Part shown: one piece after another, positions 22,469-29,622 of the stretch
How the letters are laid out: every line of letters begins with the position of its first letter
Numbering within the stretch: position 1 is the first letter of the stretch
From: JANRKF01 sp964519595
GTDB taxonomy: Bacteria; Pseudomonadota; Alphaproteobacteria; Rickettsiales; SXRF01
DNA length: 36,690 nucleotides
Direction of reading: 5' to 3'
NCBI GenBank assembly: GCA_964519595.1
Contig: CAZFJN010000018.1
Location: 1 to 36,690, forward strand
Position numbers and translations under genes: made by a program
Notes under the pieces: generated by a model
What the model was told of the DNA's origin: nothing
The model's database searches: none
What the model saw: the letters and a program-made list of their open reading frames with translations, nothing else

Positions 22469-23733
22469 ATACGCGCCATAAGCTGGCTTTTATTCAGTGA
22501 ATATTCGCTCTCTTCCCAGATTTCTTCGAGATTTCTGAGCTTGTCGCCGAGAGCTTTTCCCGGCTTGATGCCTTTGGCAATTAAATCTCCGGCAACGATT
22601 GGAAAATGTGGTATTTGCCAAGCGGCGCTGGCGAGAAGATTTTGATAATCTGACCATTTTTCTGCGGAAAAAGCATAAGCAAGAAGAATCAGCGCACGAT
22701 AATTTTCCGCGCCTAATTTACGCAGCAGTTTTTTCTGAGCTTTGCTGCTCATCTTAGCATCAACCAGCTCAATATGTGATAATAGTTTTTGTATATAATC
22801 TTTCTGTTTTGTAGATAGCTTAAGCCTGAATGCGATTTTATTCAGACGATCATTTTCGCCAATTATTGCTGCAAGTTTCAGTAGAGAAATAGCATTAGAA
22901 ATATCTTTAGAACTGTCTTTAGAACTGTCTTTATCTTTAGAAATATCATTACCGTGCAAATGCGCGATCTGCTCTTCAAGTCTGGCAATAATCTCCGCGC
23001 TTTTCTGTCCGTTCAGAAAGGGCAAAGATTGCGGCAATAGCGGCAATAATTCGCCAATCGCCTTGCTCGTCGCGGCGCAGGAAAATAATTTAAGCATTTC
23101 TCTGGCAATGCGTTCGCCGGAAAGCTTGTCAATAAATTGCTGGTTATTTGCACAAGCAAGTAGCGCTGTTTCCGAGAATTTATTTTCGCCAATGCTTGCC
23201 ACAAAACGGAAATAACGCAGAATTCGCAAATAATCCTCTTTTATTCGCGCATCTGCATTGCCGATAAATCTGACAATTCTCGACTGACAATCAGCAATGC
23301 CGCCAACATAGTCATAAACAAAACCGTCCATATCAATATATAAAGCATTGATTGTGAAATCACGACGGCGCGCATCTTCTTCCCAGCTACTGGTAAATTC
23401 AACTTCCGCATGTCTACCGTCAGTTGCAACATCACGGCGCAGAGTGGTTATTTCGAATGTTTTGTCGCCAATAACCGCCAGTACTGTTCCATGTTCTATG
23501 CCAACAGGAACTGACTTAATTCCGGCATTATTAAGTAAGCTGATAATTTGCTCTGGCCGCGCATCACTAGCCGCATCAAGCTCAAATTCACCTGCTGCTC
23601 GCGGCAATATCGCATCACGAACGCAACCGCCTACAAAACGCAACAAAAATCCGGCTTGCGAAAAAGCCAAAGCCAGCGCCTTGGTTTCCGAATATTCAAG
23701 CCATGGCGGATTAATTCTGAGCTGATCTTTCAT
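22453..23733 (-). CDS. cca: CCA tRNA nucleotidyltransferase (class II)
   Basis: Adds or repairs the 3' CCA of tRNAs; 426 residues. Motif A begins LRFVGGCVRDAIL (31-43). The carboxylate motif, usually Asp-x-Asp in a D-[IFL]-D-[LI]-AT context, here reads Glu51-Leu-Asp53 in GEFELDAASDARPEQ, so the first catalytic Asp appears as Glu. RRRDFTINALYIDMDG and RIKEDYLRILRYFRF are normal. A Lys/Asp/Ser-rich insert at about residues 263-277 is encoded by 12-bp tandem repeats (22904-22945). It overlaps the upstream DUF6111-like gene by 4 nt, a typical alphaproteobacterial pairing, and the convergent phoB by 16 nt. A poly(A) polymerase is less likely. Confidence 0.92.
   Translation of the reverse strand: MKDQLRINPPWLEYSETKALALAFSQAGFLLRFVGGCVRDAILPRAAGEFELDAASDARPEQIISLLNNAGIKSVPVGIEHGTVLAVIGDKTFEITTLRRDVATDGRHAEVEFTSSWEEDARRRDFTINALYIDMDGFVYDYVGGIADCQSRIVRFIGNADARIKEDYLRILRYFRFVASIGENKFSETALLACANNQQFIDKLSGERIAREMLKLFSCAATSKAIGELLPLLPQSLPFLNGQKSAEIIARLEEQIAHLHGNDISKDKDSSKDSSKDISNAISLLKLAAIIGENDRLNKIAFRLKLSTKQKDYIQKLLSHIELVDAKMSSKAQKKLLRKLGAENYRALILLAYAFSAEKWSDYQNLLASAAWQIPHFPIVAGDLIAKGIKPGKALGDKLRNLEEIWEESEYSLNKSQLMARIYGAS
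22904..22945 (-). repeat. In-frame 12-bp tandem repeat within cca
   Basis: TCTTTAGAACTG occurs twice (22904-22927, plus-strand reading), followed by a partial and a diverged copy. It encodes the repeated Ser-Lys-Asp-Ser stretch of the Cca insert. The period is a multiple of three, so it is frame-neutral. Confidence 0.8.
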
Positions 23734-24002
23734 TTTTCCAAATGCCCTGGAATGATTTGTCCTTTTTCAAAACGCGGCGGAACATATTCTCCGCTATTAG
23801 GAGCATTTGCCAGTCCGAGCGCGAGAAAAATCAATAATCCGATCGCAAGGCTGGCAATTATCGACCAGAACCACGGTCCTTCACGAAAATGCGGCGGCTT
23901 CACTTCCGCGCGAATTGCCTTCCTTCGCGCGGCAATATACCACCATAAATAAGCCAATAACGGCAAAATAACTGGCCAGAAACGCAATATAAACAAGCTC
24001 AT
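23730..24002 (-). CDS. DUF6111-like small membrane protein
   Basis: Protein of 90 residues with two predicted membrane helices (about 5-22 and 48-66) and a short Arg-rich loop (YIAARRKA) between them. The pattern and its place directly upstream of cca, with a 4-nt ATG/stop overlap, match the DUF6111 family of Alphaproteobacteria. Its function is unknown. The ATG at 24002 has AAGGTG at good spacing; an upstream in-frame ATG would add 11 residues without support. Confidence 0.75.
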   Translation of the reverse strand: MSLFILRFWPVILPLLAYLWWYIAARRKAIRAEVKPPHFREGPWFWSIIASLAIGLLIFLALGLANAPNSGEYVPPRFEKGQIIPGHLEK

Positions 24003-24052
24003 AAAACACCTTTTTTGATCAAGTAAACCAGGCAAGAAATCTACATCAGCTT

Positions 24053-24162
24053 TTTTATCAATTTCTTTTAGCAGTTTCCTTTATCAATTTCTCTATTAGT
24101 TTCTCTGTTAGTTCCTCTATTAGTTCATTAATTAGTTTTTATTAGTTTCTTTTATCAGTTTT
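24053..24162. repeat. Degenerate ~12-bp tandem array (TCTATTAGTTTC)
   Basis: The spacer between the DUF6111-like gene and envZ is built of variants of TCTATTAGTTTC and TTTATCAATTTC. The array continues across the envZ stop (24142-24144) into its last few codons. Confidence 0.75.
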
Positions 24163-25482
24163 CTCAAATGGCAGTATAATAATTACTCTTAATCCGCCGG
24201 AAGGGCTTTCGGAAAGCTCTATAGTTCCGCCATGCGCTAAGGCTATATCACGCGCTATTGAAAGACCAAGTCCAACGCCGCCGGTTTTGCTGTTGCGCGA
24301 TGCGTCAAGGCGCACAAAAGGGCGAAAAACCTCCTGCCGCATTGTTTCATGAATGCCCTCGCCTTCATCATCAATTATAATCCTTACAAATCTATGATCA
24401 TAATCATAAGTCATGACCGCGCTTTTGCCATAGCGCAGCGCATTATCAATCAGATTATGCAGCATCCGGCGCATCGCTACTGGTTTAATTGCCATTGATA
24501 CAGACTCTCCGGCAATGAATTTAAGCGCATCTCCACTGCGTGAATAATCCGCCGCCACCTCTGCAAGCAATTTATGTAATTCGCAAACTACCGCCTCTTC
24601 TGAACCTTCACCGCGCGCAAAATCCAGATATTCGTTGATCATATGTTCCATTTGCTGCACATCTTCTGCCAGATCAGCTTTTACTTCGCTATCTTCAAGC
24701 AGCGCAAGTTCCAGCTTCATGCGCGCCAGCGGCGTTCGCAGATCATGTGAAATGCCTGATAACATATCTGTTCTTGTCCGAATCTGGCGTTTGATACGTT
24801 CGCGCATTACAATAAAAGCCCGCGCCGCCATGCGAACCTCAGTAGCGCCATGCGGACGGAAATCAGGCGTATCAACTCCGCGTCCGAAATTGTCAGCAGC
24901 TTTGGCCAGTTTGCTTATTGGCCGCAGCTGATTACGCAGAAAAATAACCGCAATTAATAACAGCAGAATTGATGAACCAACCATCCAGAACAAATAAATA
25001 TTAGTTGTAGGACTTTCTAAGCGCTTGGCAGTTGTTTTGATTCTTAGAATCTGTCCGGAAAGCTTGACGCTGATTTCTATATTGTCGCTGTTTTCAAGGC
25101 GGCGAATGATGAATTGCTCATTTATTTTACTCGCCAGCAAGGCGCTGTAGGCAGGAAATTCAGCATTTTTCTGCTCAATATTTTTCCAGGAAGAATTTTT
25201 TGTCTCGAAATCATCATTATTCAATAATTCAATTTTCAGTCCGGTTGCTTTCTCAAAATTGCCGGTAAATTCAAGTTTCTGGCGCTCCGGCATCTCACGC
25301 AGCTGCATAACCAGATAAGCAGTTTCTCCGGCTAATGAATAAGACATATAGCGAGTTATCGCCTGCCAATGACGATCAAAGAATATGTAAGTCATCAGCA
25401 TTTGAATAAGCACAGTCGGCAGCACCAGAATCAACAAAGCGCGGCCAAAAAGACTCTTCGGAAGAAATTCTCTAATCAGCAT
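24142..25482 (-). CDS. envZ: Sensor histidine kinase, EnvZ type
   Basis: Inner-membrane kinase/phosphatase partner of OmpR, 446 residues. TM1 lies near residues 12-35, a periplasmic domain at about 36-160, and TM2 at 162-183. A HAMP linker begins NQLRPISKLAKAADNFGRG. The phosphoacceptor is His246 in SGISHDLRTPLARMK (E. coli EnvZ His243). The N box NLIDNALRYG, the G1 box DDEGEGI and G2 GGVGLGLSIARDIALAHGG follow. The start ATG at 25482 overlaps the ompR stop by 11 nt; an ATG at 25491 is an alternative. The signal sensed is unknown. Confidence 0.95.
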   Translation of the reverse strand: MLIREFLPKSLFGRALLILVLPTVLIQMLMTYIFFDRHWQAITRYMSYSLAGETAYLVMQLREMPERQKLEFTGNFEKATGLKIELLNNDDFETKNSSWKNIEQKNAEFPAYSALLASKINEQFIIRRLENSDNIEISVKLSGQILRIKTTAKRLESPTTNIYLFWMVGSSILLLLIAVIFLRNQLRPISKLAKAADNFGRGVDTPDFRPHGATEVRMAARAFIVMRERIKRQIRTRTDMLSGISHDLRTPLARMKLELALLEDSEVKADLAEDVQQMEHMINEYLDFARGEGSEEAVVCELHKLLAEVAADYSRSGDALKFIAGESVSMAIKPVAMRRMLHNLIDNALRYGKSAVMTYDYDHRFVRIIIDDEGEGIHETMRQEVFRPFVRLDASRNSKTGGVGLGLSIARDIALAHGGTIELSESPSGGLRVIIILPFEKTDKRN

Positions 25483-26173
25483 ATAATACATATCCCCAGC
25501 CGCGAATAGTCTGCAAATATGCTGCTTTTCCATCAGCAGATTCCAGCTTTTTCCTAAGGCGCGACATTTGCACATCAACGCTGCGCTCATTACTGCCCGG
25601 CGGCAGCAAACCAGCAAGTTTATCGCGGCTAACCGGCTGCGAAGGATTCTGTGCAAGCATTGCAAGCAGCGCTGTTTCACTGCCGGTTAGAATTATTGTC
25701 TCATCGCCGCGCTTTAATTCTTTGCTGTTAATGTCAAAACGATAATCGCCGAATTTTAGCCATTTCTTCTGCTGATTATAAGATTCAAAGCGCCGTAAAA
25801 TTGAATTTATCCGCAGCACCAGCTCTTTCGGATCAAACGGTTTGCCGACATAATCTTCCGCGCCAACTTCCAGCCCTTTTATACGATGTTCAGCATCAGA
25901 AAGCGCCGAGAGCATCAGAGTCGGAACTTTGACATTGCCTCCTTCTAACCACTCAATTCCAGTTTTTTCCGGCATCATCACATCAAGGATGATCAGATCA
26001 AAAGCAAAAAATCTGCACAATTCCTCAGCGTTTTTTGCTGATTCGGCAACTGTTACAATAAAACCTTGCTCTCGAAGATATTGTTTAAGCAGACGACGCA
26101 GACGATCATCATCATCAACAACTAATATATGAGCAGCCTCAGAATATTTATCGCGCGGAAATTCTTTACTCAT
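25472..26173 (-). CDS. ompR: OmpR-family response regulator
   Basis: DNA-binding response regulator of 233 residues encoded just upstream of envZ and translationally coupled to it. The receiver domain contains the acidic DDDD patch at 20-23, phosphoacceptor Asp64 in LIILDVMMPEKTG, and the lysine of VGKPFDPKEL. The winged-helix domain (about 135-230) ends with RSVDVQMSRLRKKLE and IRGWGYVLYAD. It probably controls envelope genes such as porins; this is inferred from the family. The spacer upstream (26174-26262) is filled by a 13-bp repeat array. Confidence 0.95.
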   Translation of the reverse strand: MSKEFPRDKYSEAAHILVVDDDDRLRRLLKQYLREQGFIVTVAESAKNAEELCRFFAFDLIILDVMMPEKTGIEWLEGGNVKVPTLMLSALSDAEHRIKGLEVGAEDYVGKPFDPKELVLRINSILRRFESYNQQKKWLKFGDYRFDINSKELKRGDETIILTGSETALLAMLAQNPSQPVSRDKLAGLLPPGSNERSVDVQMSRLRKKLESADGKAAYLQTIRGWGYVLYAD

Positions 26174-26197
26174 AAATTTTAATCATGATTTCTAATC

Positions 26198-26250
26198 ATA
26201 AATTCTAGGAACAAATTCTAGACATAAATTCTAGATATAAATTCTAGGCA
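26198..26250. repeat. 13-bp tandem array with AAATTCTAG core, four copies
   Basis: The core AAATTCTAG recurs at 26200, 26213, 26226 and 26239, a strict 13-bp period with variable 4-base linkers. It lies between the ompR start and the stop of the ferredoxin-NADP reductase, where the ompR promoter must lie. Confidence 0.88.
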
Positions 26251-26262
26251 CAAAATATCTTC

Positions 26263-27291
26263 TCAACCAGCATTCGGAACGCCGCTGGTTGTTGAATATT
26301 CAAAATGATATTCGCTGTCAGGATGAACAATTTTATACGCGGCATGAGTCGCCTGCGCCGCTTCAGCAAAGCCGGACAAGATAAGTTTCAGCTTGCCTTT
26401 ATATGTCGCAATATCGCCTATGGCGAAAATTCCTGCTGCGGAAGTCGCGCAATCATCTCTGTTAATTTCGATATGATTTCCGGAAATATTCAAACCCCAG
26501 TCGGCAATTGGCCCTAGCTCCATTGAAAGGCCAAAAAACGGCAATAAAATATCCGCCGGAAGAGTTAGTTTTTCGCCTTCTAAAGTTGCCACAATTACGC
26601 TTTCAAGCTGTCCGGATTTTCCTTGCAGCGAGTCAAGATGATAAGGAATTACCATTTGCACCTTGCCTTCTTCTGCCAGTTTTTCCAGTCTTGCCGCTGA
26701 TTCCGGCGCGCAACGAAATTTTGCACGACGATGCACCACATATATTTTGTCAGCCAATTCAGCAAGAGAAATCGCCCAGTCAACTGCCGAATCACCTCCT
26801 CCGGCAATTACAATTTTTTTGCCACGAAACGCCTCGCGCCGGGAAACCATATAAAATATGCTTTTTCCCTCATATTCTTCTAATCCGGCCAGCGGCGGAC
26901 GATTCGGACCAAATGCTCCACAACCAGCGGCGATTATTATCGCCTTACATTCGATAGTTTTTCCGGCGCTGGTAGTAAGCTGCCAGCTGCCATTATCAAG
27001 CTTTTTAAGCTTCTCAACACGCTGTCCAAAATGATAAGTCGGAGAAAAAGGCGCTGCCTGTTCATAAAGCTTATTAACCAGCTCCTGCGCCATAATTGAA
27101 GGATAAGCGGGAATATCATAAATAGGCTTTTCCGGATACAACGCCGCACATTGTCCGCCGACCATATCCAGCGCGTCAACCACATGACATTTCATTTTCA
27201 TCATACCGGCTTCAAAAACCGCAAACAAACCAACCGGGCCAGCGCCAATGATGCAAATATCTGTTTTAAAATTATTTTCCAAATTATTCAT
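26263..27291 (-). CDS. Ferredoxin/flavodoxin-NADP(+) reductase, thioredoxin-reductase-like type
   Basis: FAD enzyme of 342 residues that passes electrons between NADPH and ferredoxin or flavodoxin. The FAD-binding motif GAGPVG is at 16-21, GGQCAALYPEKPIYDIPA near 45-62 is diagnostic of this FNR class, and the NADPH motif is IVIAGGGDSAVDWA. The thioredoxin reductase CxxC is absent, and the FAIGDIATYKGKLKLILSG C-terminal block fits FNR. The start ATG at 27291 matches the family; a longer open frame to 27486 only reads through a palindromic element. The ribosome site is weak. The element's end lies about 20 nt upstream of the ATG, so it may supply the promoter. Confidence 0.94.
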   Translation of the reverse strand: MNNLENNFKTDICIIGAGPVGLFAVFEAGMMKMKCHVVDALDMVGGQCAALYPEKPIYDIPAYPSIMAQELVNKLYEQAAPFSPTYHFGQRVEKLKKLDNGSWQLTTSAGKTIECKAIIIAAGCGAFGPNRPPLAGLEEYEGKSIFYMVSRREAFRGKKIVIAGGGDSAVDWAISLAELADKIYVVHRRAKFRCAPESAARLEKLAEEGKVQMVIPYHLDSLQGKSGQLESVIVATLEGEKLTLPADILLPFFGLSMELGPIADWGLNISGNHIEINRDDCATSAAGIFAIGDIATYKGKLKLILSGFAEAAQATHAAYKIVHPDSEYHFEYSTTSGVPNAG

Positions 27292-27310
27292 AACCAGCAA
27301 ATATATACTC

Positions 27311-27480
27311 ATTACACTTGAAGAGTTGGCATTTCTTCGGCTCTCGTCTTTATTATTCACTATATCAGATAAAAATCTTGAAATATCAATAACTATTCCT
27401 TCGATTTTTATCTGATATATTGAACAAATGATATATTGAACAAAAATACTTGGAATAAATACCAACCCTTCAAGTGTAAT
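27311..27480. mobile_element. 170-bp MITE-like element with 28-bp inverted ends
   Basis: Left end 27311-27338 and right end 27453-27480 are inverted copies of each other with three mismatches. Inside is a second, perfect 17-bp inverted repeat (27361-27377/27403-27419). Both ends carry a TA two bases from the tip (ATTACACTTG...CAAGTGTAAT), which would fit TA target duplication as in IS630/mariner-type elements; this is inference. No transposase is encoded. It also contains a 16-bp direct duplication (27416-27447, TATATTGAACAAATGA). Confidence 0.78.
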
Positions 27481-27662
27481 TGGCAATTACAGGATGTATA
27501 ATAACGATTTTAATTATATTGAATCACCAGTTTTATACAAAAACTAACAAAAAAGTAAGGGTTTTTTGCTAAAATCAACAAGTTGAATCAAAAATGAATT
27601 AAATCAAAAATGAATTAGTCCTGACCCTAATTCAGAGCAGATTTCATTCCAGGAGATTATTT
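27481..27662. promoter_or_regulatory. Thiolase upstream region with direct repeat and element remnant
   Basis: This stretch, which with 27292-27480 makes a 371-bp region without a gene, must hold the thiolase promoter. It contains two adjacent copies of AATCAAAAATGAATTA (27586-27601, 27602-27617) and then AGTCCTGACCCTAA (27617-27630), identical to the tip of the 34-bp ends of the element at 34793-35066. An AGGAG ribosome site precedes the ATG. I see no clear sigma-70 hexamer pair. Confidence 0.6.
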
Positions 27663-28796
27663 ATGCCAGATAACAGCAAAAACGCCGTAATAGTTGCTTA
27701 TGCTCGCTCGCCATTTACTTTGGCCAATAAGGGCGATCTGGTTGGCGTCAGGCCGGATGATCTGCTTGCTGCCACTATAAAAGCTCTGCTGGCGCTTCCT
27801 TCATTAAATTCCTTAAATAAGGCTGATATTGAAGATGTTCTGGTTGGTTGCGCCTTTCCGGAAGGCGAGCAGGGGCTTAACATTGCCCGCAACGTCTCCT
27901 TCATGGCCGGAATTCCGCTTAATTCCGCTGGCGTAACTGTTAACCGTTTCTGCGGTTCATCAATGGAAACAATCCATATGGCCGCCGGAAAAATCGCCTG
28001 CAATGGCGGAGAATTGTTTATCTGCGCTGGCGTTGAATCAATGTCGCGGATTCCAATGGGCGGTTTTAATCCTAGTCCGAATCCGGATTTATATGACACA
28101 ATGCCTGCTGCTTACATGCCAATGGGAATAACCGCCGAGCAAGTTGCCGCTAAACATAATATCAGCCGCAAAGCTCAGGAAGAATTCGCTCTCGCAAGTC
28201 ATAAAAAAGCGGCAAATGCTGATTTATCCGCGGAGATAATTCCTTACGGCAATATAGCAAAAGACGGTTGCATTCGCGCTGATTCAACTCTTGAGAAAAT
28301 GGCTACTCTCGCTCCGGCTTTTGACGCCAGCGGCACAGTAACCGCCGCCACTTCCTCGCCAATGACTGACGGCGCGAGCGTAGTAATAGTAGCCGCTGAG
28401 GATTATGCGAAAAAACATAATCTGCCAATTCTGGCGCGAATTAAAAGCTTTGCCGTCTCTGGAATTGCGCCGGAAATAATGGGATTAGGGCCAGTTGAGG
28501 CAAGCAGGAAAGCCTTAAGCCGCGCCGGACTTACATTAGCTGATATTGATATTATTGAGCTTAATGAAGCCTTCGCCGCGCAATCTATTGGCGTAATTAA
28601 AGAGCTGGGAATTAATCAGGAAAAATTAAATTTAGAAGGCGGCGCAATTGCGCTTGGTCATCCGCTCGGCGCTTCCGGAGCGCGGATAACTGGCAAAGCC
28701 GCTGCATTGCTTGCTAAACATAATAAAAAATACGCTCTTGCCACTATGTGCATAGGCGGCGGTCAGGGCATCGCAACAATTCTTGAACGCTCATAA
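27663..28796 (+). CDS. Acetyl-CoA acyltransferase (3-ketoacyl-CoA thiolase), FadA-like
   Basis: Thiolase of 377 residues that cleaves or forms 3-ketoacyl-CoA. The nucleophile is Cys97 in VNRFCGSSMETIH. His333 lies in GGAIALGHPLGASGAR and the acid-base Cys363 in ATMCIGGGQGIATILER. The CGSSM and ATMCIG...GIAT details match FadA of fatty-acid beta-oxidation more than biosynthetic AtoB/PhaA. No fadB-type hydratase/dehydrogenase is adjacent, and the MaoC protein at 12477 is far away. The start has AGGAGATTATTT upstream. The next gene begins 26 nt later and may be cotranscribed. Confidence 0.94.
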   Translation: MPDNSKNAVIVAYARSPFTLANKGDLVGVRPDDLLAATIKALLALPSLNSLNKADIEDVLVGCAFPEGEQGLNIARNVSFMAGIPLNSAGVTVNRFCGSSMETIHMAAGKIACNGGELFICAGVESMSRIPMGGFNPSPNPDLYDTMPAAYMPMGITAEQVAAKHNISRKAQEEFALASHKKAANADLSAEIIPYGNIAKDGCIRADSTLEKMATLAPAFDASGTVTAATSSPMTDGASVVIVAAEDYAKKHNLPILARIKSFAVSGIAPEIMGLGPVEASRKALSRAGLTLADIDIIELNEAFAAQSIGVIKELGINQEKLNLEGGAIALGHPLGASGARITGKAAALLAKHNKKYALATMCIGGGQGIATILERS

Positions 28797-28822
28797 ATTT
28801 AATTCGCATTGCATTTTGCGCT

Positions 28823-29479
28823 ATGAAATCAATCACCTCTCTTCTCGTTCTGCTTGTTGCTATTATCTCGGCAATAGCTGCTTATCATTTCAGCGACAGT
28901 CAGGTAAAAAAACGCGCAACTCTTGCTGCTTTGGAAAAATTTTCGGAAAGCGTTGCCACGCATGACCGCGCTAAAATATCCGCAGAACTTGGTGAGTTAC
29001 TAAGTGATGATGCAAAAATTCGTCTGGATATTCATTTTTTTTCCATTGGCAATCCGAAAGCAGACATCGGACAGGATTTTGACAAAACACAATTCATAAA
29101 TTTCATCGACAATATACTATATTCAATGAGCGATTACGACTACAAGCCACAGCTGCAAAGTCTGGAAAAAAATAATAATCAGGAAAATGATAATCAAGTA
29201 AGTAATAATCAAGTAAGTAATAATCTGGTAAATTCTGAAACAAGAATTGTTAAATTTACTTCTGTCGAATGGGCAGATGGTGTGAACATGTTAGGCGGAA
29301 CGGCGATTAATATGCGCTATAGCTCCAGCAGTGAATGTGAAGGAATTGTGTTGTTTGCGGCGGAAAAATTGCAGCTGAAAAAACTAAATTGCCGAGTTAG
29401 TTTCCGGCAAGTGCCAAAACCTGGTCAAGAAGGCAAGTTCTTAAACAAGAATAATGTAATGGATTTATTGGCAAAATAA
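28823..29479 (+). CDS. Membrane-anchored hypothetical protein
   Basis: I do not recognise this 218-residue protein. Residues 4-22 form a hydrophobic N-terminal anchor or uncleaved signal peptide without a lipobox Cys; the rest should be periplasmic. The segment from about 35 to 105 (LEKFSESVATHDRAKIS...) followed by beta-type sequence loosely resembles NTF2-like/SnoaL folds, but this is only an impression. Between them lies an Asn/Gln/Ser-rich linker (about residues 113-136) made by a 15-bp tandem repeat at 29191-29232. Two Cys occur late in the protein. It follows the thiolase closely and is followed by a scaffold gap. Confidence 0.7.
   Translation: MKSITSLLVLLVAIISAIAAYHFSDSQVKKRATLAALEKFSESVATHDRAKISAELGELLSDDAKIRLDIHFFSIGNPKADIGQDFDKTQFINFIDNILYSMSDYDYKPQLQSLEKNNNQENDNQVSNNQVSNNLVNSETRIVKFTSVEWADGVNMLGGTAINMRYSSSSECEGIVLFAAEKLQLKKLNCRVSFRQVPKPGQEGKFLNKNNVMDLLAK
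29191..29232 (+). repeat. In-frame 15-bp tandem repeat
   Basis: TAATCAAGTAAGTAA occurs twice (29191-29205, 29206-29220) and a third, diverged copy follows. It encodes the repeated Asn-Gln-Val-Ser-Asn of the hypothetical protein's linker. Note that the unit read in another frame contains stops, so only this frame tolerates it. Confidence 0.85.
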
Positions 29480-29514
29480 ATTCATCGTATAGCTTTGCCG
29501 TAATCTCACCTTTT

Positions 29515-29614
29515 NNNNNNNNNNNNNNNNNNNNNNNNNNNNNNNNNNNNNNNNNNNNNNNNNNNNNNNNNNNNNNNNNNNNNNNNNNNNNNNNNNNNNN
29601 NNNNNNNNNNNNNN
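29515..29614. other. Scaffold gap (100 N)
   Basis: A run of 100 N between the hypothetical gene and the comM stop. The flanks share no overlap, unlike the first gap, so real sequence of unknown length may be missing. Any reading frame drawn across it is meaningless. Confidence 0.95.
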
Positions 29615-29622
29615 CTTTATTT

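Noticed and set aside
27292..27486. 65-residue N-terminal extension of the ferredoxin-NADP reductase
   Set aside because: It reads through the palindromic element, and the FNR family begins at the chosen start just before the FAD motif.
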